64,000 nt of DNA from contig OZ035962.1 of the NCBI GenBank assembly GCA_964034945.1, positions 106,154,034 through 106,218,033 of the forward strand, read 5' to 3'. Every line of letters starts with the position of its first letter. The first letter of the stretch is position 1. The notes beneath the pieces were generated by a model. It saw only the letters and a program-made list of their open reading frames with translations, searched no databases and was not told where the DNA came from. This document shows positions 33,601 through 43,944 of this stretch, piece by piece. The DNA comes from Chrysopilus asiliformis. Taxonomy: Eukaryota; Arthropoda; Insecta; Diptera; Rhagionidae. The position numbers were made by a program, and so were the translations under genes.

Positions 33601-36200
33601 GGCGGGGGGTTTGTGAAAGAGCCAAATCTGCGAAGTGTAGAACAGAGCTGTCAAACTCAATTATCAAGATTAAATTTTCTGCACCAAACCGCGGGCCGCA
33701 TTACAAAAAAAATACAGTAGGAGCTCTTTAATATTAGCACTGAATTCCCAAATTTTCATTTGATCATATTTCTTAAATTTCTAAATCACATCATACTGGG
33801 TATTCACGATTGCCTATTTGTCAATGGTAGCAATTTTTTAAATGTTTTTCTATACGTGCTGATTATTTCCTTAATGCGTAATTAAACAATAAATTATTTG
33901 TAATCGCGGTAGGCATTTTTTTTATTTTAATCATCGCAATTCAAAAAAGGGTGTCTGAATTTCTATTTTTAATTTTACTGATAAAATACTTGATAATCTT
34001 TGTGCTTTTTGTTTTTAGATATTTCCAGTTTTTTTTCGCAAAATCATTTTACTAAAAATATTACCAACAGGCGTATCTTCACTACAAAGCGTGACGAAGG
34101 GAGTACGAAAATACAAAAATTAGCATAACGTATTTCACGACATCGCCTAATTTCCAATAATGAATTTTTAAATCAAATACCTATTTCATGAAATTCAAAG
34201 AGTTTATCGTAGCCAATCCCTGCTAAATTTGATAACTCCAAGTGACATTTCTTCTTTAAAAAAAACCAACAAAGTTTCTTTAATAATTTTTGCTCTTCAA
34301 TCGGTGCAAAAAAATGCGATTGCGATATTTTTGCGAATGGAAGAGAAAAAAAAAACTCTAAAGCCTATAGTACACGGCATGTAAAAAGCCACATATAAAT
34401 GTGGCTCTGACGTCACTAGAAGGTGTCGCATATTGGGTACACATTTCGTATGTGACACAGTGGTTGCATACGGGAAAAATGTGCTAGTACACGGCATGTG
34501 TCTTTTGTCCCAAAATCCATATGTCCATATGTAACCAATGTGGTCGCATATGCTGTGGTTACATTTGAGTGCACATATGAATGGTTGCATATATATCGCT
34601 AGTACACGGTATCCAACGCAGCATGCGCATATCTCATGTGCGCATCACAATTTCACATATATATGTGGTTTTCTAGTACACGATGTGCGACATGCAACCA
34701 TTCGTATGTAGACGATTCATGTTTGACAGATCATTTTCATCATTTCAGTGTTGTGAACAACAAATTCAGTGTCGGTGGAACCATCACCGTCATCGTGAAC
34801 TGATTGTTCGAGCGCCTCGAAATCCTTTGCATTCATATTTCTTTATTCTGAAAAACACACACAGCAAAACAAAGGGAAAAAAAGAAAATAAAATTAAAGA
34901 AAAACGAACGAAAATAGCCGAAATCAATTAAAATTGAAAATTAAAATAAAAAAAAACCAAAAATAATACTAAAACAACGTGCTGCTAGAACAACAAAACA
35001 CAAAAACTGAATGCTGAAATCAGGGTTGCCAACCATAGAAAAAATTTCCTTCTAAAAGCAGGATGAACAAACCCCTAAAATACTATTTATTAAAAAAATG
35101 AGTTAAAACCACTAAATATGTCAGCCTGAAATGTCATTCAAAAGTTACATATAAGGGCTACATGCGATCCATATGCTGTGTCAAGTTTTCGGGCAGACAC
35201 ATATATTGTGACTGCCACATTTATATGTAACCACTGGACAATATGTCACATATAGTCACAAACTGCATGTGCTAAGGTAGTACACGACATTCGAAAAAGC
35301 CACATATCCTTATGTGTCACGAGTGCCACATATAGTACACATTCGTGTGTGTACCATATGTGTGTGTCACAAAGAGAGCTAGTACACGGCATGTGGCCAT
35401 TGGGACCACATGGTGACGTCAAAATGACGTCAGAGCCACATTTATATGTGCTTTTTACATGCCGTGTACTATAGGCTTAACTAAACGACTTTAGGTTTGT
35501 CGCGTGGCTTAAAAAGTTTCCCTAATTGGATTTGATATTTTCAACATCTGCTGGTGCATACCTTTAACAATTCGCATTAAGTTGTTTATTTTGTTTACCC
35601 AAACGTATGAATATTTCCTCAGCGGATTTTTTGACTTTATACACATTGTAAAAGTCTAACTTAATTGAAAAACTTACGTTCTTTTTCGATGATTTTCATT
35701 TTGTCCAAATTGACGGCATTTTCCTCATTGTACACAATAACTCCGACCGCTCTATGCTCCCATGCGTGTTTCACTTTCTCCTCGAAAGTGCATTTACCTC
35801 GTCGGATTAGTGCGATCCATGGCTTCCCCATACTGGGTAAATTCCGGCCGTTGGTGCCACGCATCTGAGGCGAACACCCAGTGTGATCGCTAACATCTGT
35901 AGGTGTCGTCACATGAACGAGAACTCCTTGAACATTTAATACCCGACCCTCGCCATATTTCGCCTTCTCCTCAGCGAAATGGACCTCCGGTCCGTCTAGC
36001 GGTGTGTATGTGTAGTTTAAAAACGCCAGCACATAGCTATCCACTGTGATGCGTTCTTCGGCTGCTGGAAGACCATTTGAGAAGTCGTTCACATTCAAAT
36101 ATGTTCCTAAATCCGCTCGTGATGCACTCACTAACGCGGAAAGCGCACCAACACTCAGCACAATAAGGAAAATCATTTTCGTTAACCAAATGTTCACCAT
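30304..36200 (-). CDS. gol: goliath: PA-TM-RING E3 ubiquitin ligase (gene span, short isoform)
   Basis: Five coding exons: 36200-35678, 33020-32888, 32082-31965, 31903-31755 and 30643-30304. All have GT-AG borders and matching phases, giving 420 residues. Order: signal peptide, lumenal PA domain (about residues 60-200), one membrane helix at the start of exon 3, then a cytosolic RING-H2 finger. Ring ligands: CCAVC at the end of exon 4, CKHEFHKTC across the exon 4/5 joint, then CPMC. Goliath-family ligases sit on endosomal membranes and ubiquitinate trafficking proteins. The last residues, RQVTDV, resemble the end of fly Goliath as I remember it, favouring gol over its paralogue godzilla. Fly Goliath is about 460 residues. 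Two downstream exons suggest a second C-terminus. Confidence 0.9.
31035..31613 (+). mobile_element. mini-me-like repeat family B, copy 1 (in gol intron 4)
   Basis: This shares long stretches with 40625-41445 and 43546-43940, from ACATAACAAAAGCTATAATT to CACCATACGGGTATAAAAA. It has a core of GACGGACAGACGG repeats (31421-31467), which on the other strand is (GTCY)n. Dipteran mini-me elements are described as having such a core. Frames through the core (for example 31286-31522) are not genes. Confidence 0.75.
31755..31903 (-). CDS. gol: goliath exon 4 (juxtamembrane and first RING ligands)
   Basis: Between TTTTAG (31905-31904) and GTAAGT (from 31754). It codes [17 protein letters not shown] and [10 protein letters not shown], ending in CK of the central RING ligand group. 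The intron to exon 3 is only 61 bp. Confidence 0.9.
31965..32082 (-). CDS. gol: goliath exon 3 (transmembrane segment)
   Basis: It encodes a hydrophobic helix ([20 protein letters not shown]) followed by [10 protein letters not shown], a positively charged cytosolic stop-transfer. Splice sites: CAG at 32085-32083, GTAAGT from 31964. A single-pass type I topology follows from the signal peptide in exon 1. Confidence 0.92.
32888..33020 (-). CDS. gol: goliath exon 2 (end of lumenal domain)
   Basis: It codes [20 protein letters not shown] and on to the residues before the membrane helix. It lies between ATTTCAG (33023-33021) and GTAAGT (from 32887). Phases match exons 1 and 3. Confidence 0.9.
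33643..33715 (+). mobile_element. hAT-like terminal fragment
   Basis: CAGAGCTGTCAAACTCA followed by GCGGGCCGCATTA resembles the end of a large class of hAT elements. No matching right end was found nearby. Confidence 0.4.
34362..35477. mobile_element. 1.1-kb Harbinger-like element with repeated sub-ends (gol intron 1)
   Basis: Terminal repeats begin AGCCTATAGTACACGGCATG on both sides and continue for about 50 bp through a TGACGTCA segment. The flanks are TAA (34359-34361, 35478-35480). AGTACACG recurs at least five times inside, in both halves (near 34494, 34592, 34675, 35279 and 35383), with many CACATAT motifs. There is no transposase. Confidence 0.85.
35678..36200 (-). CDS. gol: goliath exon 1 (signal peptide and PA domain)
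   Basis: The ATG at 36200 opens a signal peptide ([18 protein letters not shown]), then a lumenal region with an N-glycosylation site (NYT). The PA domain contains [25 protein letters not shown] and [10 protein letters not shown]. The donor is GAAC|GTAAGT, cut at 35678/35677. Upstream, CTTCTCGTTTCAG at 36503-36515 looks like the acceptor of a 5' UTR intron. Confidence 0.92.
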
Positions 36201-36502
36201 ATTTCTTGTGTATTTCTCGTTTTTATTTTCAAAAGCGAATGAAATTATTATTGGTTATAGCATTAATCACCACTACTTGTAGTACGATCTGATCCGGTTT
36301 CATATAGTCTGGCGATTAAAACTATTTTCTTATATGACTTTCTACTAGCTACGCTTAATTACTATCTCTTGGCTCTGTTTATAATGTTCTCGGACACTAT
36401 TCTAAGAATATCACACGATTTCTTCACTTGAAAACTCTTCGAGACGACAAATGCTTTTCCTATCCGTTTTGCTATTGAAGATGTCTTCGACTCGATGTTT
36501 TT
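36201..36502 (-). other. gol: Probable 5' UTR of gol
   Basis: This lies between a good splice acceptor (AG at 36504-36503) and the start codon. The first, non-coding exon and the promoter are not identified upstream. Confidence 0.5.
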
Positions 36503-36519
36503 CTGAAACGAGAAGAAAA

Positions 36520-38750
36520 ATTATTCAACAATTTTGTAAACGATTATATTTTGTGTCGGAAAGTATTAAAATATTTTATAAGTAACGTGAATTAAAAAGA
36601 AAATCTCTATGACTAAGAAAACCCATTAAATCAGAGTTTTATTAATTTCAATCATTGCACGCTGAATAAATCAAATTTAATAAAATCGAATTACAAAACA
36701 TAAGGAATGAATATGCATAAATTTTTACTCCGTAGTCTAGGGTGAACGTTTTTTTTTGCAATTCTACATTTAAGTGGTGAAATAATCTAAAAATAGCATT
36801 TGAACTTCTTTATTGATTTTCAACAGGCTTGTCTCAAGAAATCAATTAAGAAAAAAATATATTTGAATTCATGAACGCATTCCACCCCACTTAGTTAAAA
36901 CCCTCTCGCCCGCTATCTCCGCAACCAATCAAAATTTTTTAGTTTCTAAAAAAATCTTTAAAAATTAAAATCTATTAATAGACTTTCCGTAAAAACCGGA
37001 AGGACGGAGGAGGAAGAGAACCGACGGTGGGATTCGGGGGTTGTGTGATAAAATATTAAACTTTCAAAAACTTTGGCTTGTTTTAAAGCTGTAATCCCTC
37101 GAAACATGTGTATGTTCAAGAAAAACATTCAATCGATTTCCCGACGTTTTCATTCCTTGTTCCATCCCTTTTGGGGTAAAAAAAACACCTTCCTAAAACC
37201 TATACCGTGAGTTATTATAGAATGTCATGCTAGAGTTTATTATTTTTTCGCAAATAGAAAACGACCTTGTATTCGCCTTACTACAAACAGTTTTTGAGTA
37301 CATATGAGTGTTTGCCCATTTTAGGCTTACATATGACCGATATGTGACTTATCGATCTCAGAGTATTTAATAATCAGGCCCATAAGTACCAAAGAGCGTC
37401 GTGTGTATTTTTGCTACCATATAGGCAAACATAATATTATTATCATTATTGTTATTATTCTTCGAAGGCGTTTCGTAACGAATATTAAAAACCTTCAATT
37501 GGTCGGTGTGTCTGTTTGGATTCGCAGTGCTTTTTAAACAATAAATTGAACACGTGAAGAAGAATCGCGTTCTTTACTGAAAACACAAACAAGAGGGAAG
37601 TTGGAGAAGTCGTTCGAAACAATATCGAATCAATTCCAGACATAACGCTTCTGATTTCCTTTAACGTAATTATTTATATGGCTTATGTTTACTACATGTG
37701 CGTCTGTCTTCGATTCTTCACTTTGAATTTCAGCTCGCCTTGACATTCCACCCAAGCAACCATAAATTGTCCATTCGTAAAATAAAAATTTATAAAACAG
37801 AATTTAATGATGAGGTGGGAGATCCCTAAACTGTACACACTATACTATACACGAAATGAAACTATATTCAAGTGAGTTAACAAATTCCAGCCAAGAATCG
37901 AACGAAAAACGTCCCCCGTCGTGCTGTTCGGATGCTAGAATTCCGTTAAATTACAGCCACATCTCTTTACCATATGGGAATATAGCCATTTACGATTGTA
38001 AAAATAATCTAAAAGCCGTTTAAGTCAAAATTCATATCAGCTGGGGTTTTAATACTAAATGTGTGAATGCATGTTTTTGTTTTCTTTGCATCACGCAGTA
38101 ATTCGTGGCCATAAAATCGCTGGAAATAATGTAAAAATACCATTGTGTTTATTTTATTATCAATATTGTCAATGTTAACAACCCCATACTTGTTAATATC
38201 TGTTCGGAAAAGATTTTTTTGTTTTTGGATTTCCAAAAAAAATATGAGAAATCCTCACCGAAAGACTATAACGAACCACTGATTTAAAATTTTTGATCAT
38301 TTAACTAGAGATTTTCAGTACCATCAGAATCTTACTAGCGCCTAATATTTTTTTCGATCAAAAAATCTTCGAAATTGGGAATGAAGTCACGCCTCTTCAA
38401 TAATCAGTAGAATATCCATCAAGATTTTGATGTAGACTAACAGAACTCCCAACTTAATAGAAATAAAAACATGTTTTTTTTACAAAGAGTTTAATAGCAA
38501 TATTTTCTTATTTTCCCGAATACTTAAAAATACTCGAAACTCGAGTTTGTAAATGTGAGACAATAAAATTTTATAAATAAATTGATAAAAATATCCACAA
38601 CAGGAAATTTATTTTTTATCGAAATATTTGTAGTTTTTAACTTTCATTGATTCGGAAAAAAACACTACCCTACTCATATTTTTTTTTAAATTCAAATCGA
38701 ATTTGAATTAACCTTTTTTAAAAAAAACGATTAGCGATACTGCTTTTCGT
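36520..38750. other. Non-coding stretch upstream of gol coding exons
   Basis: Probably 5' intron and intergenic DNA. No supported gene or element. Confidence 0.4.
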
Positions 38751-38758
38751 AAAATATT

Positions 38759-39229
38759 CAGGGTATTCACAGTCCTCTTTTAATTTTCGGTATTCGGTGT
38801 TTTCGGTAATATTAAAAGACTGAAAATATTCTGCTGTGAACATCCCACAGCACAGATTTGAGAACAGCGCTTTTATTGGATACGTGACCAAGTCATGAAC
38901 TGCGAATTTGATTGTAAAATATGTCACATACCTTTAAATCCATGTTTGATGTATTCTTTTGAATTTCTATTGTGGCAACGGCTATCAAAGTTGAAAAAAT
39001 TTGCAGTCCGATGAGATAACCAGCGAGAAAATTTGACAACTAAAAACATATTCTTGATACCGAATAACCGGGCCGGAAAACACGACTCAAGGCATGTATG
39101 CAATTACCGAATCCGGTAATTCATTTTTACATGAACCAAATTACCGTCTCGGCAAAAATCTGTTAAATTTGACTGATTTACCGAGCGGTAAAATTACTCG
39201 CAATTTAAAAGAGGACTGTGAATACCCTG
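38759..39229. mobile_element. MITE with CAGGGTATTCACAGTCC ends
   Basis: Inverted ends of 25 bp beginning CAGGGTATTCACAGTCCTCT. The interior has repeated TTACCG motifs. No clear target duplication; possibly hAT-like. Confidence 0.75.
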
Positions 39230-39968
39230 ATTAATTACAGCTTTATACCGAGCCAATAGTCGCTGATATTTACGATTTGGAGTACTTACTAAAAAAAAAC
39301 CCCCCTATTACGCAGGCCCGAAGCTGGTTAGGCTGTTCCTGATGAAGCTAATCGGTTTCTGATCTAGAAAAGGGGTTCTAGTTAGCTAATTAAATGAAAT
39401 CTACTAAAAAGGAAGGATTTTTAATATGATAAAATACGAGAATCACCACAAATATAACTAATAGGGCCTAAAAAAATAGTAGAATCCTCTAAGAAATACA
39501 AAAATATACACTCAAACCCTCAATTACTTGACCACTTGCCTGCCTAGAAATTTCGATAGAGTTTTTGCATTGTAGAGCCTTGACATTCGTTTGCTTCAAC
39601 ATGGCTAAAACTGCCACACGGCTACGAATTAAATTTACATTTAAATCACCTTTTTGCAAATCTCTTTCATCGTTTTTTTTACTTGTTTTGCTTTTTTTTT
39701 TTTGTATGTCTACACTGTGTGGTTCATTCCATCATTCGATTTCGAATTCATTTTAGGTTCTTTATGAAAATGCGTACAACTCTTTAAAGGTTATTGAAGT
39801 CTTGTTAATAATACGTTTTTACATATGAAATTACCATTTTTTAAAGGGCGAAAGCATCTCATGCTTGCCCAAAAAATCAACGATTCGTTGCAGTTTATTT
39901 GATGTGGCAACATTGAAATGTTTTGATCGTCATAATTGCAAGAGGTAAAATCTTTTGGGTATGTTTTA

Positions 39969-40330
39969 AGGTAGAAATAGATGCTGCGATGGTCGGTACA
40001 ATCGTCGGGCCGATTTGCGGTTGCAAGCGATAATTGTATAGTGTATGCGCACGAAATGACGGTTGGGCCCGATATCGCACGGTCGTACGTCGCTGAGCCA
40101 AAACCTGCGGTCGCATGCGGCAGATTGTATCGTTTGTGGTCTGCCATGCGACCGTCGATACGATATTATTTCACAATTGTGCTGTGTTGTTCGAGTGATA
40201 TTTGCTAGTAAAAACTGATTATTCGATCAAATCGCAAGTAAATCGTATCGTGTGTGTGCTGTATACAACCGTCAGCCCGATATCGGTCCAACACAAGTCG
40301 GTACGACCATCGCAGCGTCTATTTCTACCT
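39969..40330. mobile_element. PIF/Harbinger-type MITE with GC-rich core
   Basis: The ends pair over about 28 bp starting AGGTAGAAATAGATGCTGCG, flanked by TTA on both sides (39966-39968, 40331-40333). The core is GC-rich, with many CGAT/ATCG inverted motifs. Confidence 0.82.
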
Positions 40331-40357
40331 TTAGAGCTAATCTCTTTTAATATGTTT

Positions 40358-40535
40358 TAGAGGAAAGTCTTCTGCTGTAGGTTATTAACAACAAGGCGAC
40401 GAGGAAGACTGAACTTCAGATGGCAAGACGGCGTTGACCAGGACGCGACGAGAATTGGGATGCAAAACTGAAGGACTTCGGCACGTGACCGAGACCTCTG
40501 GCGAGACACATTTGAGCAGACCTAAATTCAAAGTA
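40358..40535 (+). pseudogene. Fragment of non-LTR retrotransposon ORF2 C-terminus, copy 1
   Basis: The frame reads GRLNFRWQDGVDQD, then an N-stop-R where NWR is expected, then ARDRDLWRD. This matches the GRP-x2-RW-x-D-x-V and A-x-DR-x2-WR tail motifs of insect LINE polymerases. It is cut off upstream near the MITE at 39969-40330. A sister fragment lies at 50985-51240 on the other strand. Confidence 0.7.
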
Positions 40536-40624
40536 AATAAATTTTTTACGCAGTGGGATAGCCCGAAAAGCCTAAAATTGGCGTGACGTATTTTTTGAAC
40601 ATCTGTAGATACCTTTTCGAATAT

Positions 40625-41445
40625 AAAAACATAACAAAAGCTATAATTGCCAATCTGGCTATTATTGAAAACCCTTATACTGACATTTGTATCAAAATTC
40701 GAACAGTTGTACCAAAATTCCACTTTGAAGTCAAACTTTCCAATAAGATTTTTTAAAATTTATTCCAATCGGATTTTGATGTACGGGAGTTTTATGTAGA
40801 AGCATATCCTAAATAACTTTTGTTCTTGGACTTTTTTGATCAGTTGCACCGTTTTTGAGATTTTCGCAAAAAATGTTTTCGTTCGTATGGGGGGTACCCC
40901 CCTTAATGGTCAATTTTAGCCCAATAACACGTTGGCTGCCATGTCTGCCACGACACGTTGGCTGCCACGAAAACGTGCGACACAAAAAAACCGTTATAAC
41001 TGCAAAATTAGGACCAATAATAAAGTCGCGAGTAGTCAAAAAGGATTTTTAGGCACAAAGAAACAAAAAATAACAAAAAAAAATTGGCCTCAGGTGACCA
41101 AAATCGTGAAAAGACGTTGGCACTGCACGATCAAAATCCTGAAAAGGCTTTGGCAGCCAACGTGTTAACGAACTTGGCCTCGCATTTTACGAAAAACGGA
41201 TCTACGCAAAATTTCAAGTCTCTAGCTCAATCCGTGCGCCCGCAATTCGCGCCACAGACGGACAGATGGACGGACGGACGGACGGACGGACGGACAGACG
41301 GACGGACATGGAAAATTCAATTTTTTTTATCATTCTAAACACACTGGTGTAATTCATTTTTGTGTGTGATGACGGGATCTTGACGTTACAAACGGTAAGG
41401 CAAAGCTAATATATACCTTTTGGTTTCACCATACGGGTATAAAAA
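40625..41445 (+). mobile_element. mini-me-like repeat family B, copy 2, interrupted
   Basis: Same family as 31035-31613, including the GACGG core (about 41265-41305) and the ACGGGTATAAAAA end. A 237-bp insertion splits it at 40928-41164. Confidence 0.75.
40928..41164. mobile_element. MITE inserted in repeat B copy 2
   Basis: It begins CACGTTGGCTGCCA and ends with the complement. Copy 1 of family B shows the empty site with TTAA; here the left side reads ATAA and the right TTAA, so a TTAA or TAA duplication is likely. The interior repeats CACGTTGGCTGCC once more. Confidence 0.78.
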
Positions 41446-41449
41446 TTAC

Positions 41450-43540
41450 TCAACCGATTGAATTGAAACTTGAGATAGAGAACCAGGCCTTGTCACGACT
41501 AGAACTTTTTATTCTACTCACGAGTTTTTCAATAAATATTTACGTGCAATTCGTACATATCTTATATACAAAAGGCTCTTCACTTCCAAATACGATCACG
41601 TACGATATTCCTGAACACAACTGTCGGACCAGAATATCACGAGTGGCATTAATATCGGGATAAAATAAGAGGTAGACAAGTGGTTTCCATTGACCCGTAC
41701 CACACATCAACCTACTTATTGTTAGTTAATCCAGGTACTAACTTCAATCCACAACGTATAGACATAGAAGAGTAGTTGTAAGCAATTGTGATTTCAAACT
41801 TTATAAAGCGGATGCATGGAAAACTGGATGGACAGCTTTTGTTTGACATATTCGCGATTAACCTTCAATAAAATTAATTGTGACTCGATTAACGCATTTC
41901 GACACAATAAATAAATAACAAAAATATTAAAAACATTTAGTTTTCGTACTGATAAATTTCTATTAAGGCTTATCAATTGAAATGTTTTCGGGTAATATAC
42001 ATTTTTTTAGCTGATAAGGCACTGAGGAATCACAAAAACAATAAAACTCCCATATTTAAAATGCGACGTCTAGGATTTCACCAATGAAGATACACAGAAC
42101 ATCTGAATGTGAAATTGTAACTCTGTGAAAATCGATGCTGTTGCACTGGACGCAGCAGCGGCACTTTTGGCTTTTGACCTCAGATAAATCCAAAGAAATT
42201 GCAGAATACAAAAGGAGAAAAAAATATTCAAAAAAAAAAAAACAAAATATCAGCAAAGTAGAAGGCTACTAACCTTGAGCGAGATAATGACCCTGGCAAA
42301 AGTTATTATGGTCGCAGATCAGCATCGACTTAAGCATAGTCCAAGCCCAAAGACAATCCCACCGTGGTTTCGATGTAAACGGATTTCGATTTGGACAAAA
42401 TCAATTCCATATAGACTTTCAGATCGATTCGAGCTTACCTACGTTTTTGTCACCCGACCAACTATGCGAAGATTTCTGTGCCAAAAAAGTGTTTACTATT
42501 AGTGAGTTTGGTATATGCATAAATATTCACTTATTTCGAAAATTCGATAATGCCTCATTTTCCTCTGTCGATACTGAAATGTCGAAATGTCTACGACTAT
42601 AGCTAATAGCACCTGTCAATGCAGGTATTTTGTATATAATTTTCAATGTTGTTGCGATAAACAGCACATCATCATTGCAGATCGTGCTTTGTTTTGATCA
42701 AATACAAGTTGCGAAAAGAATGTGCTCAGATATGTACGTTTATTTATAATCCGGCATCTCCGGTATTCGACACTATACCAGTTTATAGTTTATCGCTTTC
42801 GCAAAGACGAAACACCTTTAAACACACGAAGAAAAAAAATTGAAATTCGACAGAGCATGTGAGCATCATATAAACATCACGTCTAAAATCTAGTAGATCT
42901 ATCGATCGTTAAATTCACCCGCCACGCGAATGAGAACCTGCTTTATAATATTAGAAATTAGTGCGTTTAGCGGAGAAGATCAAGGATCATTGCTATTTCG
43001 TTAAGACTTGATTGTATTTGCCTTGAATTGTAAGATTCGTTAAAAGAAAACTTCCTTATTGTCTAGAAGCTTCACCATAAAATACCCAGTAATATTTCTG
43101 CCCCCTTTTGAACACACATCGAACGTGCCAAGATTTCTAATTAACACACAAAAAAAAATTTTTTTCTTGATGTTGACGCGTTACGATTTAAATTTTAAGC
43201 AGCAGCCGTTCCCATCAACGCATTGGCCGCTTTGTAGTGGTTGGTACTTGTTTATCAGACCGTTAAAATCATCCAACCAAAAGCACTTAAGATTTCCGTT
43301 AAAAATTATTAAATCCTCTTCTAATATGACGGTCGGTTGGAAAGTTTTGGGTCTGATATGATTTGTGAGAAATTTTCCCGAAGCTTGTTTGGTCGATTGC
43401 CACCGAAGTTATGAGCCGGCATTTGAGTTCAATCGGTTGAGAGGGTTTTCAGTTAGAATTTTTGAAAACCTCAGGTTTTTTCCTTTGTTGTTATTTTTCC
43501 CGATTTTATACGAATTTTTCTACAGCTCAATAGATTAATT
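41450..43540. other. Non-coding stretch
   Basis: The open frames here (41463-41663, 42275-42502, 43059-43361) show no known domain. Confidence 0.4.
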
Positions 43541-43545
43541 TAAAA

Positions 43546-43940
43546 TAAAAAACATAACAAAAGCTATAATTGCCAATCTGGCAATCATTGGAGACCCGTA
43601 TGGTGATATTCGTATCAAAACTCGAACAGTTGTACCAAAATTCCACTTTGAAGTCAAACTTCCCAATAAGATTTTTTAAAATTGATTTCAATCGGATTTT
43701 GTTGTATGGGAGTTTTATGTAGAATCATATCCTAAATAACTTTTATTCTTGGACTTTTTTGATAAGATGCACCGTTTTTGAGATATTCACAAAAAACGTT
43801 TTCATTCGTATGGGGGGTACCCCCCCCTAATGGTCCATTTATGCCCATGAACGAACTTAGCCTCGCATTTTACGAAAAACGAATCTGCGCAATATTTCAA
43901 GTCTCTAGCTCAATCCGTGCGCCCGCAATCCGCGCCACAG
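43546..43940 (+). mobile_element. mini-me-like repeat family B, copy 3, 3'-truncated
   Basis: It matches copies 1 and 2 up to CGCGCCACAGA, exactly where their GACGG core begins, and then departs. The core and 3' end are missing. Confidence 0.75.
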
Positions 43941-43944
43941 ATTT

